NCBI GenBank assembly: GCA_029531795.1
Contig: JAPEIS010000013.1
Location: forward strand, 2,323,211-2,387,210
Length of the DNA: 64,000 nt
Direction: 5' to 3'
Source: Sclerotinia nivalis
Taxonomy: Eukaryota; Ascomycota; Leotiomycetes; Helotiales; Sclerotiniaceae
The notes beneath the pieces were generated by a model. That model made no database searches. It worked only from the letters and a program-made list of their open reading frames with translations, and was not told the DNA's origin. Below are positions 1-10,229 of the stretch, in pieces (positions within the stretch are counted from its first letter, which is position 1; each line of letters starts with the position of its first letter). A program made the position numbers and the translations under genes.

Positions 1-834
1 CAATTGTATGAATTTTCTCGCGATGTTTGTAATCATGTGAGGGTTTCCATGATGCAAGTAAAGCCAGGCGCTGACAGATTTCACCTGTCGTATGTGTATG
101 AAAAGTACAAGGGTCAAGTCCACTTCCAACAGAAGGAATCCGGTAATCACTGGTCGCATTCGAGATGCTGGATTCAAATCGCAACTGGATCTTCATAATA
201 TCGTAAAGAATGTCCGCTTTATCTTTGAAACCCTCGAGACGTTTCAATTTCTGACTATTTGGAGAACTTGGTCGACCAAAATACCATGCCGCACTCAGAC
301 CACAGTAAAATCGTAAGGAGCTTTTCCTCGTAGTATTCTTGTAGACCTCCGGCATGTGCTTATAAATCTCTCGATCAAATCGATAAGCATGAAACTGAAT
401 CGCATCCATGGTTTTGTCCATTAAATCAATGATTTCGAATCTTTCGGCCAAGTAATATAATTCTCGCATTTGTCGACCATAAGAACTAGATTCAGGACCA
501 TCCTCAATGGGGCAAGTTGGAACATGCCCTTTATACAAGTATGTGACGAGAATAGAAAATGCGTTTTCGAATCGTGGTTCACAGTGGAATTGATATTTTC
601 CTTTCTCCTTGAGTACTTTCATATGATTTTCGAAGGCTGTGGAACGACTTGAGAGGAGTTTCTTATGAAAGGCCACTTCTTTCTTTTGTTTTCCAACTTG
701 AACAGTGACAAACTCTGTTCCTAAAGCTCTGAAGATGGGAAATTGGAAATTAGGAATTGTTCTCAATTCTCCATGAGAGTAAGTACTTACTTTTCGTCCA
801 GAGGCCAATCGTCTTTTGGATATTGGTGTGCCAT
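1..834 (-). CDS. BTB/POZ-domain protein, partial (3' end outside window)
   Basis: Reading leftward from an ATG near 834, a 15-codon first exon ends at a GTAAGT donor near 790. After a ~62-nt intron (branch-like CCTAATTT, acceptor TTCAG near 729) the frame stays open to base 1, giving about 257 residues without a stop. The start reads MAHQYPKDDWPLDEK, followed by a beta-rich segment (GTEFVTVQVGKQKKEVAFHK) and KLLSSRSTAFENHM. This is the usual shape of the fungal BTB fold, where a peptide is 'held in' by a K/H-K-x-LL-x-x-S-x-x-F motif. A later segment (RELYYLAERFEIIDLMDKTMD) matches the end of the BTB fold. Such proteins usually mediate dimerisation or act as cullin-3 adaptors, but many fungal paralogues have no assigned role. 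The C-terminus and stop are beyond the window edge. Confidence 0.75.
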
Positions 835-883
835 TGTAGGGGTAAGTTATATTGGCATGGAGTATTCTTCAAGAGGTAGTCCT

Positions 884-931
884 GAGAGCTTTGGACGTTG
901 AGAGCTTTGGACGTTGAGAGCTTTGGACGTT
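884..931. repeat. 16-bp tandem repeat, 3 copies
   Basis: GAGAGCTTTGGACGTT occurs three times head to tail, followed by a degraded fourth start (GAGAACTTT). It lies just upstream of the BTB gene start on the minus strand, so it falls in that gene's likely promoter. Confidence 0.85.
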
Positions 932-1808
932 GAGAACTTTAAGGTCAAGAAGTAAATAAGATAAATTGCAAAGAAGATCAAATAAAATATCGATCAAAAA
1001 GTGAATTCCTCTTACGCGTGAACTGGAGGGAGGAGACGCGCAACGCACAGACCATCTTATTGTCCTCGAGTTATTGAAGTGAATGAATGTTTCAATCTCT
1101 TATCATGTCTCAAATCCACGGTCATTGGTAGCTTCACAAGTATTGGTGGCTTAAGAGAGAACAATAGTTCCAAGAGGAAGTGCTCCTAAACTAGATTGAT
1201 AGTTCTGTGGCTAGAATATAGCTGGCTCACTTGATACCTGGCAGACACATCTGAAGCCGATATGAGATATGAGGGTTTCCTTCTATCTACCATCATAAGT
1301 CCAAGAACATGACATAACATTATCGGATAACCTTGTGTCTGGAAAGGGGGGCGAAAGTCAAATAGAGCGATAGAGAGAGAGGAGGAGAGAGAGTCCCTTG
1401 GTAAGGTGCTGTGCTCGTAAGGATGGAAGCACGGGCACCGTCACCGTCACGGTCAAAAGAACTAGGAGGATCTAGGAAGGGACGGGATATTCCCATCCCT
1501 TCGATACTAATCTTCTCGCGATGATCATACGAACGTGAACGTGAATGTGAATGTGAATGTGAATGTGATAATGGCGTCGCTGTGTGTGACTAAGATCAGA
1601 AGTGGAAATGCCAATTCATCCCTCACTTCGGGTCTAAGGTTACCGTAGACTAATCCACCCCCATCAAGGTCGAAATCCTAGCCCAACAAATTGCCCCCGC
1701 ACCACTTATCAATAGTCCTTGAAGATATATATTCTTGGGATTTTAACAATGGTTTAATTATAAGTGAACATCATCCTGAGACATTGCATACCCCAGATCC
1801 CATCTTAC
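932..1808. other. Intergenic, simple repeats only
   Basis: No supported gene. The stretch holds a purine-rich AGAGAGAGAGG tract near 1370-1395, a CACCGTCACCGTCACGG stutter near 1436-1452, and a 6-bp GTGAAC/GTGAAT tandem run at about 1531-1569. Confidence 0.6.
1531..1569. repeat. 6-bp minisatellite-like run
   Basis: GAACGT twice, then GAATGT four times, in direct tandem. The C/T difference between halves is a single transition. Confidence 0.8.
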
Positions 1809-3289
1809 TCACAACATCGCCAACCAATTAATAATCATCATACTCTTCACTAAATTCCCCTTCAAATCCAAATGTACCCCATCATATTTCCTCGCTTGAA
1901 TACTCATATTCCAAGTCCCCAAATGTTCCAATCCCCTCTTTCTCGCCTCAATTCCAACTGCCTCTTCGTATAACATCAATGCTTTATTGCCCTGACTTAC
2001 AATCCATTCGTCCGTCTTTTCTTTTCCTGCTGCGTTCGGAGTGACGAAAAGTCCTTTCCATTTGCCTCGACCAATTGTAGAGTCTATGAGCATAACCAAA
2101 GCGTCAAGCCATTGGATTGTTTTGGGAAGGTCAAGATCAGACCATAGACCATGACCGAAAATTATGGCCATGGGTTTGGAAGTAGGATGAACGAGAAGGT
2201 CGGCTTGAAGGCGAGATATCTCATCTTCGGGTATGTTATAGTAAACAATCTCTTCCACTGTTATGAATATTAGTGGTGGGGAATCCACCGAGGTATTGGA
2301 GTACTTACTCATGACGTTGATGGAATTGGAACAAGATATACTTCCTGGATCATGAGCCTCCACATCCGAGGTCTTGTATATACCCTGTACCGAACAAGCT
2401 TTTACATCGAACTGCTCATTACAAAAACATTCCTTCCTAAACTTCAGTCAGCACTTTGCTCTTCAATTCTCCCAGTGGTATGATAGAAGAGGCACCACTG
2501 GCAAGGCACGCAAGGAGAGAAGGAACTAGCTCAGAATATCTTCAAGAAGATTCTGAACATTCAACCGAGGGGAAAATCCTTTCGGACGAGAGCCGAGACA
2601 CTACACAAAACCTTACCTCTCTTGTATATTAAAATTCCAATCCGTCACGGCACCATACCCAATATCCTTCCTCAAAAAGATATTGAAACATCCTAGAACA
2701 TGTCTCAACATGCTATCCCCAATAACCATCACTTTTTCAAATCTTCCAAATATCTCACATATCTCCTCAGATGTAAACCAACGAAAGTCACAATCCCTAG
2801 GCATATATGGTGCATCGAATCCAATGCGACCGCCGGATGTCATAGCCGTTAGCATAGATTGTCGGCTCGAGCATAAAGGACTGAAAGGAGCATGAAGATC
2901 TAGAGAGGAAATGTTGCAAGCGTTTCGAAATTTATAGGTTGCAAATGCGTCGGTGGTATCAGGAGCTCGATAGGTATTTGATTCTACAGGCTGAAACGGG
3001 ACATGGGCGGTAGTCCCATTATTCAAATCGACAATGGACTTTGAGGACTATATTGTATGAGTCTTGCACGTACATTGATGATGGAATGAGCAAAAACCTC
3101 TGCAACTGCAACCTTAGGTAACAATCCATGAACCAAGAACAGACAACCACAAACAATCAATGAGATTCCAATTCTCGTCGGTGTCACTCGAAATCCAGAG
3201 AAGCGTGAGTGACGGCTTGCCCGAGCCCATCTATAGGGGAGGTTAGGTGAAGTGATGGGAGTTGTGAATGGATCCTCCTTTTGCCACAT
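1809..3289 (-). CDS. Membrane-anchored PC-esterase / SGNH-like protein
   Basis: Four exons can be threaded. Exon 1 starts at 3289 (MWQKEDPF) and carries one hydrophobic segment (IGISLIVCGCLFLVHGLL, ~residues 41-58), a type II signal anchor. It appears to end at a GTACGT donor near 3073, with a very short (~34 nt) intron. Exon 2 carries the nucleophile block VMVIGDSMLRHV. It ends at GTAAGG near 2617, followed by a long (~170 nt) intron with CTGAC branch and TTTAG acceptor. Exon 3 reads RKECFCNEQFDVKACSVQG and ends at GTAAGT near 2312. Exon 4 runs to the stop at 1809 and has FGHGLWSDLDLP and the terminal YDGVHL motif. GDS plus a C-terminal D-x-x-H is the signature of the PC-esterase (Cas1/TBL-like) branch of SGNH hydrolases, often O-acetyl-modifying or glycan-linked. 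The substrate is unknown. The long third-exon junction is the least certain. Confidence 0.7.
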
Positions 3290-3889
3290 TTTGATGGTCG
3301 GAAAAGAGGTTAGACAATGAACGAAAGATGAAGTGATGGTTTGTATGTTGATTATATGATCCGGGAGATTTGCATACTGGTGAAGCGATATGGTTCAGAT
3401 TTGAGGGCAGGAGAGATAATGGATGACGATGTGAATAAGAATAAGAGAAGAAAACCAAAACTCGTATGAATTGAAGTACATCACCATTTTTGGAAGCCGT
3501 GATCAAAGGAGATAAAAAGGAAGCCGCGCTTGAGTTCTTTTCCCCCCATGCTTCGAGTACTCCTCAAGAAGACAGCCATTCATGAATTTTCGAATGAAGA
3601 AATTATGCCGCACAAGGAACTTGTGGACATTCAAAACGCCAGAATGAACACGATTTGTTGCGTCCATGTATATTGAATGTGGAATTATATAGAAAAATCC
3701 ATTTCCCCTCTCACTCGAGTTTATTATTACAGTTATACTCGATCCATCCCATTGAACACATTTCTCGATGCCCCAATGAAACCTACACACTTGAATGTCG
3801 CATAAGGGCCTATAACTCAAATACAAAATTAAATCCACTACAGCCCTTCTTGACCTCCCCTTAGATATGGTGAATTCCTTAATATCTAA
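3290..3889. other. Intergenic
   Basis: About 600 bases between two minus-strand genes, the likely promoter of the PC-esterase-like gene and terminator side of the SDR gene. Short open frames here (3243-3838) have no recognisable motif and low-complexity Ser/His composition. I regard them as chance. Confidence 0.5.
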
Positions 3890-4999
3890 TCATCCGCCCA
3901 AGATGGAGCGTATGGGATACGTCAATGCCTTTGCAATATCCATTACCCATCCTCCCCAACCTCTCATCGTCTCAACTGTATTCAGCAACCTCACAAACCT
4001 TGCGCCAAAGACCTCGAGTTCGATGCAATCATCGGCATAAGCCTCCCATACAGCTTTTTCAATTCCTTCTTTTGATGTTTCCGGCAACAAATTAAATTCA
4101 CCTTCCACTCGAACCTTTGGACCAATAACCAAAGCTCTACCAACTATTCTTGTGTCTGCCATCAGTCTTGTGCCGGCATCTACAACATCTTCCGGTTTGC
4201 CCATCGCTCCACCCGCCAATATTAATCTACCTCCTGCAGGTATCAAAGGTGTATCAATGAAATAGGGACATAACATGTTGACTCGAATACCATTGACAAA
4301 AGCCGTAGATCTCAATGAGCGGAATAATCCCAGGACCCCATGTTTTGCGACTGCGTATTGAATTTGTCCAGGAAAAGGAGCGATAGATGCTACTGATCCA
4401 ATCAATAGTAAATGTCTATCGGGTGTATTTGGACCAGGTGTTGTGGATGGATTGGCTTTTTGTGACCTAGGATTTCGAGGAAGATACCACATAGCCAAAT
4501 GTGCTGTATACATAACTCCAAGTAAATCAACATCAAAGGCCTTAAAGTTCGGCTTGGGTGGTTCCGGTGCATCTAAATTCAAAGGTTCCTGAAAACTCAT
4601 GGGCTCCTCTGCAATTCCCGCATTTGCAACCACAGCGTCAATACCTTTAGATGGACTTAGCTCGGCAGCCGTACGAAAGAAGTCGACTTGTGATTGCCAA
4701 TTCGTAACATCGCAATGTAAATAATGATGGTTTTGATTGCCAGTCTTCTTGCGTACTTCCTCGACCAATGCTTTCCCTCTTGTACTGTTGACGTCTCCAA
4801 TTATGACATTTGCTCCATTCTCTGCCCATTTCCTAAAGAATCCTTCACCAAATCCCGACGCTCCACCCGTTATAATAATCGTTTTTCCTGCTACCCATCC
4901 AGCATCGTATGGACTTGTGGTATCTATTGGGGGTGATTGTCTGATGATATCAACGATATTGTTTCGAGCTGAGTTGGAGGTAGTCATATCGTGAGACAA
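3890..4999 (-). CDS. Short-chain dehydrogenase/reductase (classical SDR)
   Basis: Intronless 369-residue frame from 4999 to a stop at 3890. An alternative start is M5. It has the full classical SDR set: nucleotide-binding TGGASGFG at residues 44-51, D70 after the second strand (VIIGDV; Asp there usually favours NAD), CDVT at 96-99, NAG at 126-128, catalytic S202 in IGSVAS, and Y215-x-x-x-K219 in QYAVAK. A proline-rich loop (~141-195) and a long C-terminal extension after ~260 are typical of fungal 15-hydroxyprostaglandin- or 5'-hydroxyaverantin-dehydrogenase-like SDRs. It should carry out NAD(P)-dependent oxidoreduction of an alcohol or ketone in the cytosol; the substrate cannot be read from sequence. 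All key residues are present and no lesion is visible, in contrast to several neighbours to the right. Confidence 0.9.
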   Translation of the reverse strand: MSHDMTTSNSARNNIVDIIRQSPPIDTTSPYDAGWVAGKTIIITGGASGFGEGFFRKWAENGANVIIGDVNSTRGKALVEEVRKKTGNQNHHYLHCDVTNWQSQVDFFRTAAELSPSKGIDAVVANAGIAEEPMSFQEPLNLDAPEPPKPNFKAFDVDLLGVMYTAHLAMWYLPRNPRSQKANPSTTPGPNTPDRHLLLIGSVASIAPFPGQIQYAVAKHGVLGLFRSLRSTAFVNGIRVNMLCPYFIDTPLIPAGGRLILAGGAMGKPEDVVDAGTRLMADTRIVGRALVIGPKVRVEGEFNLLPETSKEGIEKAVWEAYADDCIELEVFGARFVRLLNTVETMRGWGGWVMDIAKALTYPIRSILGG

Positions 5000-5801
5000 A
5001 CTGTGTGTGATGTTCGTGAAGACGGCAAAGAAGGAGAAAACAGAGAAGAGGGAAGTCGTACCTCGCGGGGATTCTCAATGTTTACAAATGATCTGCAAAT
5101 CAAAAGAGTGCGGATTCTAGAGAACTTAATAGTTCATGTAGGGTGGCACAGACAAGAAATGAGGCTTGTGAGGAGAAGAGGGGAAGCTGAAACCGAGCAG
5201 CACAGAGAAGAAATAACCTTACGGGTATAGGAATCCTGAATCCTTATACATTTAAAGTAAGAGCAAACCTGATACTTAACACTTCCATGGTGAATTTCAT
5301 GAATCGTAACAAAACATCTGAGGGGTAAGAGCTGGTGAGCTGAAAGTTGATAGTTGATTGTCGTGAGTTGTTACTGTACATCGTAACCTTCCATATGAGG
5401 CAATTGTGAGAGTTGATCCGAGCATAACCTTAATAAGCGGGGTTTAGGAAAGGTGGGGTAACCTACCGGACACAAGCACACCACTTTACCACTTACTTAC
5501 CACTTACTTACCACTTACCATTCACCACTTATCATTCGCCACTTACCACTTCTCTGAGTGAAGCTCAAACTCTGATATGCCTTTCTTAATCTTTTGATTT
5601 TGATAGCAAGATTGTCCTTTTCAAGTAATCTTTCTCATATTATGGGAATATGAGAGATATACGGGAGTGTGTGGTTACAACACACCAATGTTCCATGATA
5701 CCAGTCGTCGCCCAACACAATGTGCGACGCGAGTATGACACAAAGTTCATATGCCGTACACCAATATCTTTGTTTTCTATCCATTCAACCGAAGTCCGAC
5801 A
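5000..5801. other. Intergenic, with short tandem repeat
   Basis: No supported gene. It contains the SDR promoter side and a short tandem repeat near 5485-5551. Confidence 0.5.
5485..5551. repeat. ACTTACC-type short tandem repeat
   Basis: Units of the form TACCACTTACT are repeated head to tail and then decay into ATTCACCACTT and ATTCGCCACTT variants. Confidence 0.75.
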
Positions 5802-6709
5802 CTATTCTACCCTTTCAACGGTAAACTCTAGGATATTTCTACCAGTACTTTCTGGCATATCTTCTGGCTTCCATCCCATCTCCTCAATCGTTTTGAATCC
5901 CGCCGTCGTCTTCCATTTTGAACCTGTCTTTTCTGCCACTTCATCCCACATCTTTGCAAACGACTCCGGATCATGTAGCCAACTATCTCCTTTCATCAAT
6001 TCTGTTCTCCCCTGGAGTTTTGCTGGGCCCCGATCTGGTACCCTGCAACTATGGTTCCGACACGTGATAGAGTGACCAAATTCTTCGCCGCAAGAACTTG
6101 GCCCTCCCACGTCCATTGATGGAGCACATGTGTAACCCAGACTATATCCATCTTTCCGTTCAACTTTTCTAGGGCTGATTCGGGCTCAGTATATCACACT
6201 CGATATATCGGGCGTGGAATTTCTCTTTATCTCGATACATTTCATAGCCAGTCTCCCAGTGGTTGACGATATCTACTCCATAGAGATTGGTAGATGGTGC
6301 CCCGTTGTAGACGAGTTGGCGTAAATCTTGACCGATGAATGTACCTACATCCATTAGCGAAGCCCCGTCATTCAGACGTGATAGGGTGGTGCGGTATAGA
6401 GGATGGCGGGGAATACTAGGGTTGAGGAATATTCCTTGCCCAGTACACATATGGGATCGGATCGCCCACGCTTTGTCACGCTACGTGTTATAAAAGTGAG
6501 CCTTTGAAATACAGCAAATTGGTGAAGTGCCTTACAATTGTATTGATATGGTGAACAACTTCGTCCCCTGGGATGTTGCTGTAGGTCTCAAGAAGGTGGC
6601 GAGTATCCACCGTCAATTTATTGTCAATGTTCGGAAAGTACCAGACAACATCAGTGCCATTGCTATATTCCTTGCACCATATTGGCTCGGATTCTATCGA
6701 CGTGGTCAT
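5802..6709 (-). pseudogene. Class I SAM methyltransferase (AusD/Trt5-like), two frameshifts
   Basis: Start at 6709 (MTTSIESEPIWCKEY). Exon 1 ends at GTAAGG (6535); a 55-nt intron ends in CGTAG (6481), and exon 2 resumes in frame as RDKAWAIRSHMCTGQG. The SAM-binding block is clear: GASLMDVGTFIGQDLRQLV, then the acidic strand-2 region NLYGVDIVNHW and later ECDILSPN. Immediately after SPN the frame is lost by one base. The next frame gives ALEKLNGKMDIVWVTHVLHQW and reads to VGTIVAGYQIG. There a second one-base shift occurs, and the tail (DSWLHDPESFAKMWDEVAEKTG) is in yet another frame. Family members methylate carboxyl or hydroxyl groups in fungal meroterpenoid and related pathways (family knowledge). 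With two shifts 130 bp apart the protein cannot be made as one chain, unless these are assembly errors. Confidence 0.8.
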
Positions 6710-7378
6710 TTTTGACAAATATCGAAGTGTTCTGAGACGATATATGAAGGAAGCACGGCGGCATAAGAATTTGATCAAAGTCTGTCGAGGTGTTGGGTCC
6801 TTGATGCTACATATAAAAGAGTATAACGTTTCATTCGCGGCATGTGATTTGTGGTCCACTCAAATACCACATTCTCGGTGTCATACGTGGACGGCACAGA
6901 CAGCTATCTATCTGCACCCTCCTTGTCACATGGGTCACTGATGGTAAGCACTTACACGAAGACATTATACCGAAAGTTTTGGTCCCGCTTTGAACCTCTC
7001 GCAGGAAAACTTCTATGCATACCGAGAGTCTTAATTTAGCATTAAGTTCTCAATATACCATATTTATCTCGGAAGTTGAACTTTGAAGTGACTTGAAGTT
7101 CTGCTAAGAATTGTGAAAAAGGTTTATATCTATTGATGAATTGTGCAATCCGGCAAACAGTTTTTTTAGTAAACAAAAACTACCACTATTATATTACACC
7201 TGAACTTGTCCGGTTCCTGAGTAGTGTGTTCTCAGGTTCACTGCTTTGAGTACATTGCTTCAATTTGATGCTCTTCTTAAAACGAGACGTCATTTGTTAC
7301 CATTATTTCGTTCCTGCTGGCCGCATTGCCTTCAGAATTGCTTCGAGTAATCTCAGTAGCAATAGAGGAACCATTTCG
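6710..7378. other. Intergenic
   Basis: Upstream region of the methyltransferase pseudogene. Short open frames on both strands show no family resemblance. Confidence 0.4.
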
Positions 7379-7597
7379 CTACTCTTTATGTTGGACATGG
7401 ATCACATTTTCCTCCATGGTCTGGAAATAGTCTTCCTGATTCGTTTTCGGGAGCGCGGTCCTGCTGCGATTGAGGCTGTTTAGAGAGAATATCGAAAGTA
7501 TACTACCGATGATACTTTCCGGCGAACTACCAGAGAGCAACGGACCCAGAGTTGGTAAGCATGCTGCAATCACCTCAATGCAGACCTCGACTTCCAC
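7379..7597 (-). pseudogene. Fragment resembling C-terminal part of a fungal rhodopsin-domain (PTH11-like) membrane protein
   Basis: A 72-residue frame begins MEVEVCIEVIAACLPTLGPLL, close to the conserved last-helix signature of the fungal seven-helix rhodopsin-domain family (pattern E-x-x-x-x-I-I-x-A-C-L-P-T-L-x-P-L). It is followed by a polar tail with Ser/Arg clusters, as usual in that family. About 300 bases upstream on the same strand another frame reads DYFTRGITIEDDA, faintly like the family's N-terminal R-x-Y-x-R-x-x-T-x-DD motif. The distance is too short for the missing helices, so this would be a deleted relic. The identification rests mainly on one short motif. Confidence 0.4.
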
Positions 7598-8513
7598 ATT
7601 GGTGACGGGACCTTGATTCGTGTTAGCCCTTTACCTCGGTATGATAAATCAATTTACTCACACAAAAAATCACGATAGTCAAGTGTAGTATCTAACACCA
7701 ATGAGTAGGTATGTATGTTGTGGTTGAATGTCGGATTCCTCAGTTGTTAGCCAAGGCGCCAACATCTATTACCCGTCCTTGGCAGGAACCGGGGCATTAC
7801 ACTGCTAAGTGAATTGAAGAAGCCATTTACTGTCGTCATCGCTAGACAAATTTTGCGCCTTGTTTATTCTATGGTACTCAACGGCCGCGTCATCCTCAAT
7901 TGTTATTCCACGAGTAAAATAATCGGATTTCCACAGAAGTATTGGTTCTGGCTTCTAAGTCCTGCCAGCTGTGTGAAAATAGACAGTGCGCTTAGGCCCT
8001 GGTGACCGATAGCGATTGTGGAGCATAGATGTGGTGCCAGACTGTCGGGTTTGTAGAGTGTTCATGATGTCGGTCAGATTGGATGGCAATAGTATTTGGA
8101 GTATTCCGTTCCTACTCGGCCTGATCATGAGTCTATGGCACTGAATTTGTACGGATAACCCATGGGTGTAGTGATAAACCAGGGTTGAATGCATCCTTAT
8201 TGATATGATGATACTAACAGTTTAGGATCCTATCATAACTTTCAAAGATGCCCCGAAATAAGCCCAGCCCTTACGAACCACCCATCATTTCTCCAATATC
8301 ATTCAGTCGTCTTTAACCTATTAACTCAAGACAAATGACATGAGTATTATAGTGAACTTACTTCATATGAAAGAACTATTAGTAGTATTGGCCCAGTCCA
8401 AAGATTTTCTTAAATTAGGCCTCCGCTCGTTTCTTATGCCACTACACTGAGGCTTTCACAGTAGTATAACGGCCTAGAGAAGCATCCAAAATTGTCTCGT
8501 TGAGCCTTGAGCT
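7598..8513. other. Decayed sequence, no intact gene
   Basis: May contain the rest of the membrane-protein relic on the minus strand. Otherwise nothing recognisable before the MFS fragment. Confidence 0.4.
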
Positions 8514-9443
8514 ATGGATCAAGTGCTCAGCCCAGAGAAAGGCGGCACTTCAGTTGAATCTGTCGACATCGAAAGCAACAATGGAGCGTTAGAAGAAAAG
8601 AATAGCAAGTCCGTTGCAGCCATACGAGAGTCGGCCTTGTCTAAATCGACCGAAGTAGCCTCCTATATAGTTAGTTTCGATGATGATGATCCCAGTGAAC
8701 TGGCCACGAAGTCGGAAATGGGCCATGGTAACTATCTTGTCTTTTGTGACTCTGACAGCGTGAGCCTCCAACAAATCGTCCGATATGTTGTTGCTGGTCA
8801 TTTTGTAGCATTTTTGGAACCGGCATGTGTATTCCAGGATCGCCGCGGATACTTGCCTCCCTCCGCTCTAATCATGAGATTTTCCTGATGCTTCTTGTCT
8901 CCGTGTGGGAGCTTGGTGAAGCCTCTGGACCTCTATTCATCGGCCCATTATCAGAGACTTATGGACGCCTTCCTGTGTACCACATGACCAACATTCTATT
9001 CATCATCTTTTCCATTGCCTGTGCTGTCAGTAGCAATATCGACATGCTTCTGGCTTTTCGATTTTTGAATGGCGTGGGCGTAGCAGCAATATGTTTGAAT
9101 TCTAGTGTCGTAGGCGATATGTTCATTCAAGAAGAGCGTGCCGGTATCCAGGCTATTATCAATCTTCCTGCGCTCACCGGCCTCGCGATTGCTTCAATTG
9201 TGAGCGGTTACATCAGTGAGAACCTCGGATGGCGTTGGGTATTCTGGCTTCTCTGTTATCAATATCTTTGGGGCTTTCTTATACCACAAATCATGGTCAA
9301 GCATTCTGAAAACATTCTCTTGTCAACTTCAATCCGCTTTCCGTCTGTATGGAAGAGAACAGCAATATGGCTTTGTGGGCGGGGTGTCCAATAGTCCGCA
9401 CCGGCAGACTAGATTTAAGCTTTCAATGTTCGAAATTCTTTGA
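8514..9443 (+). pseudogene. MFS transporter (DHA1 type), truncated and frameshifted
   Basis: A 5' frame (from ATG 8514) has an acidic Ser-rich cytosolic leader, as in fungal multidrug MFS proteins, and ends at 8888. The membrane part continues in another frame, with SVWELGEASGPLFIGPLSE, YGRLPVYHMTNILF, AFRFLNGVGVAA, VVGDMFIQEERAG and GYISENLGWRWVFWL. These are the helices 2-6 signatures of drug:H+ antiporter-1 family members. After GWRWVFWL the frame slips again and the expected 'V-T-I-F-G-G' continuation (VINIFGAFL) appears one frame over, with a KTF..RLYGREQQYG loop-like segment. Similarity then stops at an AT-rich block (from ~9415). Helices 7-12 are absent. A functional relative would export toxins or metabolites at the plasma membrane; this copy cannot. 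Confidence 0.85.
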
Positions 9444-9575
9444 ATGTTTGAATATAATTCAATGTTTCAAATAATTTGAATATTCTAATTATATTTGATA
9501 TTTTAAAAATTAAGAATATTTAAACATGATTCATTATTTCAGTTAATTTGAGTATCCTAAATAAATTCAGGAATC
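9415..9575. other. AT-rich block at the breakpoint of the MFS relic
   Basis: About 160 bases of TTTGAATATT-like runs (TTTGAATGTTTGAATATAATTC, shortened here) that begin where the MFS similarity ends and stop before the next gene. It looks like decayed DNA, possibly RIP-affected. Confidence 0.6.
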
Positions 9576-9618
9576 CAAAAGATTCTCATTGTTGGACTGC
9601 AGTCCAGGCTATTGGCCC

Positions 9619-10229
9619 CTAAGGTATTGTCTCCTTCCTATTAAGCAAGTCAAACGTTGCTGCCTTATATGTCTTCCATTCTACCACTCCATCGAAACGA
9701 TGCTCATCCTTCTTCTTTTGACAATACCCCATTGCCGCATCTCGGACTGTAACCCATTCCATCACAGACGTACCCAAAACTTTTGCATCGTTTTGCAGCT
9801 CCATCAATGCCTCTCTCACCCATCCCACACAATTCCAACCTTCATCTCCTCCTCTCGTAGGAATTCCTCGCAGGATTTGCAACATGCGATCATGATTTTC
9901 GATTTTCGCAATCATCACCCGAACCAAAAGCATTTGCGTGGCTATGAGACGAATAGGCGCCTCCTCGTACTTCCACTCGTGTTTCCTGGATGAGACGACC
10001 ATACTCTCTTTGGCGTGAAAACGTGTTCCTTGTGACTCTTTACCCTCCTTTTTAGGTCCGACGATTAAAGCCCAATGATATTTTCCCGGCCAAGTTTGTC
10101 AGCTGGCATTACTTTCACTCGCCAAACGCGAGAATAGGAGGAACCTTACGTGTCTTCTTTTTCGGGCATAGTGGCTTTGCCACCACGTGCATAAAGTGCG
10201 ATGTAAAGACGATTCTTGTCGGAAGGCAT
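9619..10229 (-). pseudogene. DUF6914-like fungal protein; exon 2 acceptor apparently missing
   Basis: Exon 1 starts at 10229: MPSDKNRLYIALYARGG, then MPEKED, ending at a GTAAGG donor near 10150. The main exon is open from about 10095 to the stop at 9619 and reads YHWALIVGPKKEGKE, RFHAKES, TQMLLVRVMIAKIENHDRM, WNCVGWVREAL, EWVTVRDAAMGYCQKKK and HRFDG. This is a widespread fungal family of unknown function (I recall it as DUF6914, with a conserved Asn-Cys-Val-x-Trp like NlpC/P60 or PPPDE folds). A CTGAC branch site lies ~25 bases before the conserved YHW, but no AG follows it before YHW. The AG just before the branch (CCAG) leads straight into an in-frame TGA. The gene is therefore either non-canonically spliced or broken at this intron. 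The 3' part is otherwise intact. Confidence 0.7.

Noticed and set aside
3243..3838. Two minus-strand frames of 87 and 111 codons
   Set aside because: They overlap the promoter/5' side of the PC-esterase-like gene, show low-complexity Ser/His composition, and have no motif or splice partner.
5650..6075. 141-codon plus-strand frame
   Set aside because: Antisense to the 3' part of the methyltransferase pseudogene, whose conserved motifs decide the coding strand.
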